Below, piece by piece: positions 58,303 to 64,000 of a stretch of DNA of 64,000 nt. This DNA comes from Oscillospiraceae bacterium. GTDB lineage: Bacteria; Bacillota; Clostridia; Oscillospirales; Ruminococcaceae. The notes under the pieces were generated by a model, which saw only the letters and a program-made list of their open reading frames with translations, searched no databases and was not told where the DNA came from. The DNA is taken from assembly GCA_902363145.1 (NCBI GenBank), contig CABIZB010000005.1, positions 62,001-126,000 of the forward strand, read 5' to 3'. Both the position numbers and the translations under genes were made by a program. Each line of letters opens with the position of its first letter. The first letter of the stretch is position 1.

Positions 58303-59373
58303 ATGCGAAGCATAAGAGAGATACTGAAAGAAGCGGTAACGCTGAACGCTTCGGACATTTTTATAGTAACGGGAACGCCTGTAAGCTTCAAGGTGTTCGG
58401 AAATGTTATGCGCTGCGATGACGAGACGGTAACGCCTGCGGACTCGGCACAGCTTATGAAGGAGCTTTTTCTTCTGGCGGAGCTTGATACCGAAGCGGAG
58501 GATCTGCGCCGTGAGATGGACTTTTCTTTCTCCTTTGCGGGCGTGGGACGATTCAGAGTGAATGCCTACCGTCAGAGAGGTACACTTGCGGCAGTGCTGA
58601 GAAGCGTGCCCTTTGAGCTTCCCGACAGCGGAAAGCTTCATATCCCCGACAGCATATTGTCACTGGCGGAGAACCAGAACGGCATTATACTTGTAACGGG
58701 AGCGGCAGGCAGCGGAAAATCCACCACCCTTACCTGTATGATAGACAAGATAAACAGCGAGCGCCCGGGGCATATCGTTACCATTGAGGACCCTATCGAG
58801 TTCCTCCACAAGCACAAAAAGAGCATTATCAGCCAGCGTGAGATAGGCATTGATACGGAAAGCTACTCCGATGCCCTGAGAGCGGCTCTCAGGCAGTCGC
58901 CCAATGTTATCCTGCTGGGCGAGATGCGTGACAATGAGACTATGAGCATTGCCATGACTGCGGCGGAAACAGGTCAGCTGGTGCTTTCAACGCTCCATAC
59001 CGTGGGCGCTGCCAATACCGTTGACCGAATAATCGACGGCTTCCCCACCAATCAGCAGCAGCAGATAAGAATGCAGCTTTCCATGGTGCTTAAAGCTGTA
59101 ATTTCCCAGCAGCTCCTGCCCGATACCAACGGCACTCTTTACCCCGTTTTTGAGGTAATGGTTGTCAACAACGCTATCAGGACCATGATACGTGAGAACA
59201 AGACCCACCAGATAGAGACCGTGATGCAGACCACTCAGGGTATGCAGACCATGGACAGCGCTGTTTTCAAGCTTTTCTCCGAGGGCATCATCTCCGAAGA
59301 GACGGCTGTGGAGTATGCTTCAAGCCCTGCAATGATGAGCAAAAAGATAGAATTGTCACGGGGAAAACAGTAA
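58303..59373 (+). CDS. pilT: Type IV pilus retraction ATPase PilT
   Basis: A 356-residue hexameric ATPase: N-terminal PAS-like domain (LKEAVTLNASDIFIVTGTPV), Walker A VTGAAGSGKSTT, ASP and HIS boxes (TIEDPIEF, GQLVLSTLHTVGA), Walker B region VILLGEMRD, and the PilT hallmark AIRTMIRENKTHQI near 310. It drives pilus retraction. ATG 58303 follows AAAGGG by 9 bases and avoids overlap with the previous gene. No pilB, pilC or pilD is in the window. In Ruminococcus such pili have been linked to adhesion to cellulose. Confidence 0.93.
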   Translation: MRSIREILKEAVTLNASDIFIVTGTPVSFKVFGNVMRCDDETVTPADSAQLMKELFLLAELDTEAEDLRREMDFSFSFAGVGRFRVNAYRQRGTLAAVLRSVPFELPDSGKLHIPDSILSLAENQNGIILVTGAAGSGKSTTLTCMIDKINSERPGHIVTIEDPIEFLHKHKKSIISQREIGIDTESYSDALRAALRQSPNVILLGEMRDNETMSIAMTAAETGQLVLSTLHTVGAANTVDRIIDGFPTNQQQQIRMQLSMVLKAVISQQLLPDTNGTLYPVFEVMVVNNAIRTMIRENKTHQIETVMQTTQGMQTMDSAVFKLFSEGIISEETAVEYASSPAMMSKKIELSRGKQ

Positions 59374-59490
59374 TGATTGTATCTTTTTATTAAAGATTTG
59401 TATATTTATTGCAATACCGCCAAAACGTAAAGGTTTACGGTTGTACAAAACAACAATTTAGCCTTTTTATACAATTTTTAGTGAAAAACC

Positions 59491-59519
59491 TTGAAAAATC
59501 ATAGCAACAGTGATATAAT
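59491..59519 (+). promoter_or_regulatory. Promoter of the repeat surface protein gene
   Basis: TTGAAA, 17-base spacer, TATAAT, about 82 bases before the start codon. Upstream, CGTAAAGGTTTACG (59426-59439) is an imperfect palindrome loosely like the operator before GH130. Confidence 0.82.
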
Positions 59520-59601
59520 TACACTAAGCAGGTGGAATAATATCCCTATGCTTTAATTATGAAGTTTATCCTTTTTAATTTTTTGAGAGGAGAGATAATA
59601 T

Positions 59602-62600
59602 ATGAACGGCAATACCGATAAAAAACGTAAGATAATGCAGTCGCTGAGTGCGTTTGCATTTGCTCTTACTGTTTTTGCTGCAAATGCTCAGGGAAGCGCT
59701 TCCGCTGAGACTCTTGATTCCGCAGCTAACGGTCTTATCGTTAAAACAGCAGCAATCGAGTCCGCTGACAACGAGGGCGGCGAAGGCAGTGTTATGGGCA
59801 AGACCACTGACAGCGAAGCCAACGGCGATGACGCAGATGACATTTCCACAAACTATGACGAAGAAGAAAACGGCGATGACGGTCAGTCTGAGGACGCTGA
59901 TTTCACCGATGTTGATTCCGATACCGATGAAGATGATGAGGCTGAAACAGAGCTTCGCAGCGAGGCAGGCACTACCGCATTCCTCGGCAAAGCAGCCGAG
60001 TACAACGTATTCGTTGAGAATAACTTTACCGTTAACGGCGCAGACTGCCCGGGTAATTTCGCAGTAGGCGGAAACGTTACAGTTCCCGAAAGCTATTCCG
60101 CTTATAAGACTGTTGTAGGCGGCACTATTCTCGGCGGAAGCTTCCTTAACGGATATACCACAGCCGATGCTGAGGGTATCGACTTTGCTGTAGAGTTCGC
60201 AAACCTTAGAGCTACTTCCGCAAAGCTTGCGGCAATGGTCCCCAACGGCTATGTTACCAACGGCGACTGGGGCGCTGAGATGAAGTTTGTGGGCACAAAT
60301 GACGATATCAACGTTTTTACAATGTCTGTCAGCGAGTATAACAGCATTCTTGCAAACTCCTACGGTCAGCTGAAATTCACCTTTGATGTTCCCGCAGGCT
60401 CTGTTGCCATTGTCAACATCACAGGCGAGGGTTACCTTAATATGGCTGTCAACTGCGGTACATATTATGCAGGTCAGGCTGTAAGTAACGGCACTGCAAA
60501 CAACGCAAATATCCTTTTCAACGTTCCCGACGCATACGGCGTTTCTATCGGAACAAGCATGGGCAACCTCCTTGCTCCCAACGCTGATGTTACTTCCATA
60601 GATATTGGCGGTCATCCTCACTTCGAGGGTCAGCTTATCTGCAAGAACTATGAGGGCGTAAATGAGTTCGGCGGCACACAGTTTGTCCCCGATGACCCCA
60701 CTGCTCCCGATAAGGGCGATAACGGCGATACCGATCCCGATAATCCCGACGGCGGAGATTCCGGTAATACAAATCCCGATACTCCTACAGGCGGAGATTC
60801 GGGCAACACCAACCCTGACACACCTACAGGTGGAGATTCGGGCAACACAAATCCCGATACACCTACAGGCGGCGATTCGGGCAACACAAATCCTGATACA
60901 CCTACAGGTGGAGATTCAGGTAATACAAATCCTGACACTCCCACAGGCGGAGATTCAGGCAATACCAACCCTGACACACCAACAGGTGGAGATTCGGGCA
61001 ACACAAATCCCGATACACCCACAGGTGGAGATTCAGGCAATACCAACCCTGACACTCCCACAGGCGGCGATTCAGGCAACACAAATCCCGATACACCTAC
61101 AGGCGGCGATTCGGGCAACACAAATCCTGATACACCTACAGGTGGAGATTCAGGTAATACAAATCCTGACACTCCCACAGGCGGAGATTCAGGCAATACC
61201 AACCCTGACACACCAACAGGTGGAGATTCGGGCAACACAAATCCCGATACACCCACAGGTGGAGATTCAGGCAATACCAACCCTGACACTCCCACAGGCG
61301 GCGATTCAGGCAACACAAATCCCGACACTCCTACAGGTGGAGATTCAGGCAATACCAATCCCGATACACCTACAGGCGGAGATTCAGGCAACACAAATCC
61401 CGATACACCTTCCGGTGGAGATTCAGGCAATACTGACCCTGACACACCTACAGGCGGGGATTCAGGTAATACAAATCCTGACACTCCTACAGGTGGAGAT
61501 TCAGGCAATACCAATCCTGACACTCCTACAGGTGGAGATTCGGGCAACACTGATCCTGACACTCCTGCAGGCGGCGATTCAGGCAATACTGATCCTGACA
61601 CTCCTACAGGCGGCGATTCGGGCAACACAAATCCCGATACACCTACAGGTGGCGATTCAGGCAATACAAATCCCGATACACCTACAGGTGGAGATTCGGG
61701 CAACACAAATCCCGATACACCAACAGGCGGCGATTCGGGCAACACAAATCCCGATACACCTACAGGCGGAGATTCGGGCAACACAGATCCCGATACACCT
61801 ACAGGCGGTGATTCCGGCAATACTGATCCCGACACACCTTCGGGCGGCGATTCGGGCAACACAAATCCCGATACACCTACAGGTGGAGATTCGGGCAATA
61901 CTGATCCCGACACACCAACAGGCGGCGATTCGGGTAACACAGATCCCGACACTCCTACTGGTGGAGATTCGGGCAATACTGATCCTGACACACCTACAGG
62001 TGGAGATTCGGGCAATACTGATCCCGACACTCCTACAGGTGGAGATTCCGGTAACACAGATCCCGACACTCCTACTGGTGGAGATTCAGGCAACACCAAC
62101 CCCGACACTCCCACAGGTGGAGATTCCGGTAACACTGATCCCGATACACCTACAGGTGGAGATTCGGGCAACACAAATCCTGACACACCTACAGGTGGAG
62201 ATTCGGGCAATACCAACCCTGACACACCTTCCGGCGGCGGTTCGGACAATACCAATCCCGGAACTTCCGACAGCACAACACCTGATATCCCTGACAATGG
62301 TGATTCCGGAAATACAACACCCGATACACCTGACAACGGCGACTCGGGCAATACTGATCCCGACACACCCAACACAGGCGATCATGACAGCACTACTCCC
62401 GATACACCTGATACCACACCTGATGTTCCCACAGTTCCTGATACACCCAACACCTCTACAGGCACAAGTGTAACAACGGGCACATCTACAAATACCACCG
62501 ATACCGAAACTTCTGTCACCACCAAAACAACAGAGACCAACACCACTTATATTGAGGTTTATGACTCTGATGTTCCTCTTACCGATATGGTAATTGTGGA

Positions 62601-62763
62601 GGACGGCGATGTTCCTCTTACTGACTTCTCCGCAGTTTCCAATCCTAAGACAGGTGAGAGCCGCACTCCTCTCTATGCAGCAGAAGCCGCAGCCGTTATC
62701 TCGGCTATTGCTCTTGCATTTGCCACAAAGAGAAAGTACAGCGGAAGCAAGTATTCCGAATAA
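59602..62763 (+). CDS. NPKTG-anchored surface protein with 38 tandem 13-residue repeats
   Basis: A 1,053-residue protein. Residues 1-35 are a signal peptide; 55-120 are very acidic; 130-360 resemble the choice-of-anchor A domain (YNVFVENNFTVNGADCPGNFAVGGNVTV split in blocks). Residues 384-877 are 38 uninterrupted copies of GGDSGNTNPDTPT, varying mainly N/D at position 8. A degenerate Pro/Thr/Asp stretch follows, then NPKTG at 1014-1018, a hydrophobic helix and a KRK tail: a sortase-type anchor. It would sit on the cell wall with the adhesin-like domain held out on a long acidic stalk. GAGAGGAG precedes ATG 59602. Confidence 0.92.
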   Translation: MNGNTDKKRKIMQSLSAFAFALTVFAANAQGSASAETLDSAANGLIVKTAAIESADNEGGEGSVMGKTTDSEANGDDADDISTNYDEEENGDDGQSEDADFTDVDSDTDEDDEAETELRSEAGTTAFLGKAAEYNVFVENNFTVNGADCPGNFAVGGNVTVPESYSAYKTVVGGTILGGSFLNGYTTADAEGIDFAVEFANLRATSAKLAAMVPNGYVTNGDWGAEMKFVGTNDDINVFTMSVSEYNSILANSYGQLKFTFDVPAGSVAIVNITGEGYLNMAVNCGTYYAGQAVSNGTANNANILFNVPDAYGVSIGTSMGNLLAPNADVTSIDIGGHPHFEGQLICKNYEGVNEFGGTQFVPDDPTAPDKGDNGDTDPDNPDGGDSGNTNPDTPTGGDSGNTNPDTPTGGDSGNTNPDTPTGGDSGNTNPDTPTGGDSGNTNPDTPTGGDSGNTNPDTPTGGDSGNTNPDTPTGGDSGNTNPDTPTGGDSGNTNPDTPTGGDSGNTNPDTPTGGDSGNTNPDTPTGGDSGNTNPDTPTGGDSGNTNPDTPTGGDSGNTNPDTPTGGDSGNTNPDTPTGGDSGNTNPDTPTGGDSGNTNPDTPSGGDSGNTDPDTPTGGDSGNTNPDTPTGGDSGNTNPDTPTGGDSGNTDPDTPAGGDSGNTDPDTPTGGDSGNTNPDTPTGGDSGNTNPDTPTGGDSGNTNPDTPTGGDSGNTNPDTPTGGDSGNTDPDTPTGGDSGNTDPDTPSGGDSGNTNPDTPTGGDSGNTDPDTPTGGDSGNTDPDTPTGGDSGNTDPDTPTGGDSGNTDPDTPTGGDSGNTDPDTPTGGDSGNTNPDTPTGGDSGNTDPDTPTGGDSGNTNPDTPTGGDSGNTNPDTPSGGGSDNTNPGTSDSTTPDIPDNGDSGNTTPDTPDNGDSGNTDPDTPNTGDHDSTTPDTPDTTPDVPTVPDTPNTSTGTSVTTGTSTNTTDTETSVTTKTTETNTTYIEVYDSDVPLTDMVIVEDGDVPLTDFSAVSNPKTGESRTPLYAAEAAAVISAIALAFATKRKYSGSKYSE
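60751..62232 (+). repeat. 38 tandem copies of a 39-bp repeat
   Basis: 1,482 bp = 38 x 39 with no indels. Units differ by synonymous changes (GGCGGAGAT/GGTGGAGAT/GGCGGCGAT) and AAT/GAT. A higher-order block of six units (234 bp) at about 60853-61086 is repeated at 61087-61320. Because the unit is a multiple of three, long open frames also appear on other frames of both strands; they are by-products. Confidence 0.97.
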
Positions 62764-62778
62764 TATCGGTTAAGCAAA

Positions 62779-62817
62779 AGCTGCTCTGCAAATATCGTAT
62801 TGCGGAGCAGCTTTTTT
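62779..62817 (+). terminator. Terminator of the surface protein gene
   Basis: AGCTGCTCTGCAA pairs with TTGCGGAGCAGCT (one mismatch) around TATCGTA, followed by TTTTTT, 16 bases after the stop. Confidence 0.92.
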
Positions 62818-62822
62818 ATATA

Positions 62823-62890
62823 ATACTGATCCTCAATCAGCCTATAGACAAATCCTTGGCTTTGCCTATAGAACGATTAAATATCAGTAT
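62823..62890. repeat. 68-bp imperfect palindrome
   Basis: ATACTGATCCTCAATCAG... and ...ATTAAATATCAGTAT form inverted arms of about 33 bases with a CTATAG block in each. The design recalls the 102-bp palindromes (shared ATACT ends and CTATAG), but the sequence is different. Confidence 0.6.
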
Positions 62891-62913
62891 AAATTTAATT
62901 TCCTAAAACCCTA

Positions 62914-62942
62914 TTGACATTCTCGGAAAAAAGGAGTATAAT
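62914..62942 (+). promoter_or_regulatory. Consensus promoter of the Rrf2 gene
   Basis: TTGACA, 17-base spacer, TATAAT: perfect consensus. The AT-rich stretch just downstream (AATACTAATCTACTATG) could hold a self-regulatory site. Confidence 0.88.
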
Positions 62943-62998
62943 AATACTAATCTACTATGAAATATATGATTTGATAGATGAAAGGAAGGTTAGTTGTT

Positions 62999-63436
62999 AT
63001 GAAAATATCTACCAAGGGCAGATATGCACTTCGTATGATGTGTACCCTTGCGGCAAATGATAACGGAACTGCCATTCCTCTGCGTGACATAGCCGAAAGC
63101 CAGAATATCAGCGTAAAATATCTTGAACAGATAGTTATTCTTCTCAGCAGAGCGGGCTTTGTAAAGAGCGTAAGAGGTGCGCAGGGCGGATATAAGCTTA
63201 CAAATCCCCCGAAATATTACACCGTTGGAATGATACTCCGACTGACAGAGGGCAATCTTGCTCCCGTTGTTTGTCTTGAGGACAATGTGAACACCTGCGA
63301 ACGTGCTGCCGAGTGTGAAACTCTTTATGTGTGGGAAAAGCTTTACGAGGCTATAACAAACGTTGTGGATAACATTACCGTTGAGGATATCATAACTCAT
63401 TCCCGTGAGCATTTGTCCGATAATTATGTTATATAA
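62999..63436 (+). CDS. Rrf2-family regulator (IscR/CymR-like)
   Basis: A 145-residue protein: N-terminal winged helix (MKISTKGRYALRMMCTLA, then IPLRDIAESQNISVKYLEQIVILLSRAGFVKSVRGAQGGY in blocks). Three Cys follow at about 98, 106 and 112 (CLEDNVNTCERAAEC), close to the IscR pattern that holds a [2Fe-2S] cluster. It may therefore sense iron-sulfur status; cysteine sensing as in CymR is the alternative. No isc/suf genes are in the visible window. ATG 62999 follows GGAAGG; the ATG 21 bases upstream contains the ribosome site. Confidence 0.9.
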   Translation: MKISTKGRYALRMMCTLAANDNGTAIPLRDIAESQNISVKYLEQIVILLSRAGFVKSVRGAQGGYKLTNPPKYYTVGMILRLTEGNLAPVVCLEDNVNTCERAAECETLYVWEKLYEAITNVVDNITVEDIITHSREHLSDNYVI

Positions 63437-63437
63437 T

Positions 63438-63473
63438 AAAAAATCCCTGCCTCGTGTGAGACAGGGATTTTTG
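63438..63473. terminator. Bidirectional terminator
   Basis: AAAAATCCCTG pairs with CAGGGATTTTT with an inner imperfect CTC/GAG pairing; T-runs on both strands. Serves the Rrf2 gene and convergent dapB. Confidence 0.9.
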
Positions 63474-63494
63474 TTGTATTGATGAAATAGTATA

Positions 63495-64000
63495 TCACTT
63501 CAGCTCGGCAATAACATCGGACATATCGTAAAGCCCTGCGGTCTTGTCAGCAAGGAACACGGCTGCGTTTACTGCGCCTACTGCGAAAACTTCCTTTGAA
63601 GCAGCGGAGTGGCTCAGGGTGATCACCTCGTCACGGCCTGCGAAGATGATGTCATGCTCGCCTACGATCGTGCCGCCTCTGATAGAGTGCATACCGATCT
63701 CGTACTTTTCACGCTTCATTCTGCGGGAATGACGGTCGTAAACATAGTGATACTTGTCGTCGAGGACACTGTTGATAGCATTTCCAAGCATAATGGCAGT
63801 GCCGCTGGGAGCGTCTATCTTCTGGTTGTGATGTTTTTCGACTATTTCGATATCGAACTGACCGCCGAGAAGCTTTGCGGCTGTCTTAGCGAGGTTTGCA
63901 AGCAGGTTGATGCCCAGAGACATATTGAAAGAGAAGAACACGGGAACCTGCTCTGCTGCGGACTTTATCTTTGCTATCTGCTCATCGGAGAAGCCTGTGG
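63495..64000 (-). CDS. dapB: 4-hydroxy-tetrahydrodipicolinate reductase, C-terminal part
   Basis: The start lies beyond the window; 168 residues are visible, beginning TGFSDEQIAKIKS. Motifs fit DapB: FSFNMSLGINLL, the substrate-binding EKHHNQKIDAPSGTA (catalytic HH-x3-K-xD-PSGTA) and HSIRGGTIVGEHDIIF. It reduces dihydrodipicolinate in the lysine and diaminopimelate pathway, needed for peptidoglycan. Adjacent dapA is expected outside the window. Confidence 0.95.
   Translation of the reverse strand, partial: TGFSDEQIAKIKSAAEQVPVFFSFNMSLGINLLANLAKTAAKLLGGQFDIEIVEKHHNQKIDAPSGTAIMLGNAINSVLDDKYHYVYDRHSRRMKREKYEIGMHSIRGGTIVGEHDIIFAGRDEVITLSHSAASKEVFAVGAVNAAVFLADKTAGLYDMSDVIAELK

Noticed and set aside
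60751-62232. Regular repeats that might suggest a CRISPR array
   Set aside because: Units are directly adjacent without unique spacers, code for a 13-residue protein repeat, and no cas genes are near.
60648-62473. Long open frames on the minus strand (575 codons) and in another plus frame across the 39-bp repeats
   Set aside because: A repeat unit divisible by three with no stop in any frame opens all frames; these products are repetitive by-products of the surface protein gene.
1-64000. tRNA or rRNA genes
   Set aside because: No cloverleaf with a GTTCRA-type arm and no conserved rRNA sequence was recognised; a tRNAscan-SE run would settle this.

Overview
The window looks like a chromosomal segment from a fibre-degrading Clostridia bacterium of the family Ruminococcaceae/Oscillospiraceae, most likely Ruminococcus and possibly R. 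albus-like. This rests on the gene set: secreted and lipoprotein GH16 beta-glucanases, a cytosolic GH5, a GH130 mannosylglucose phosphorylase, a sensory-type [FeFe] hydrogenase, an IspH-S1 fusion, a PilT operon and an NPKTG-anchored surface protein. The species name is inference. I saw no rRNA, tRNA or CRISPR array.

Layout. 1-3.2 kb: the end of a CPBP membrane protein, a decayed IS5-type element, and a diguanylate cyclase with a LacI-type sensor domain. 3.5-9.6 kb: a glucan-use region with two GH16 enzymes, an AraC regulator, a sugar-binding lipoprotein and a GH5 enzyme. 9.7-18.4 kb: an IS remnant, a membrane protein, a second AraC regulator, spoIIP, mgtE behind a long structured leader, pyk, a cyclophilin lipoprotein and small proteins. 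18.5-26.4 kb: a sensory hydrogenase, a PP2C phosphatase, spoVAC, and a housekeeping run (YkgJ-like, thyX, cmk, plsC, ispH-S1). 26.6-31.1 kb: two tandem paralogous solute-binding lipoproteins, then a GH130 gene with its own promoter and a LacI-type operator. 31.4-38 kb: marR, a flavodoxin-like gene, a 36-residue membrane peptide, two unknown genes split by a small mobile element, aroK and a large dehydratase activase. 38-40.3 kb: an AT-rich patch with a secreted repeat protein and a frameshifted trypsin-like protease. 40.7-45.7 kb: pullulanase, a SHOCT protein, a two-component system and a small metal-site protein. 45.9-51 kb: the hrcA-grpE-dnaK-dnaJ heat-shock operon with two CIRCE sites. 51.2-59.4 kb: a degenerate CPBP protein, a tadA-acetyltransferase fusion, a GyrB/ParE-like subunit, pheA, three pilin-like genes and pilT. 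59.6-64 kb: a surface protein with 38 tandem 13-residue repeats, an Rrf2 regulator and the end of dapB.

How the parts fit. The carbohydrate genes suggest uptake of beta-glucan and beta-mannan fragments: extracellular GH16 cleavage, capture by binding lipoproteins, then cytosolic GH5 and GH130 steps. No ABC permease genes are present, so the three binding proteins must use transporters encoded elsewhere. The most notable non-coding features are (i) three identical 161-bp MITE-like elements with 3-bp TAA/TTA target duplications, probably mobilised by an IS5-family transposase whose remnant also lies in the window, and (ii) a 236-nt leader before mgtE with mutually exclusive helices and a hairpin that hides the ribosome-binding site.
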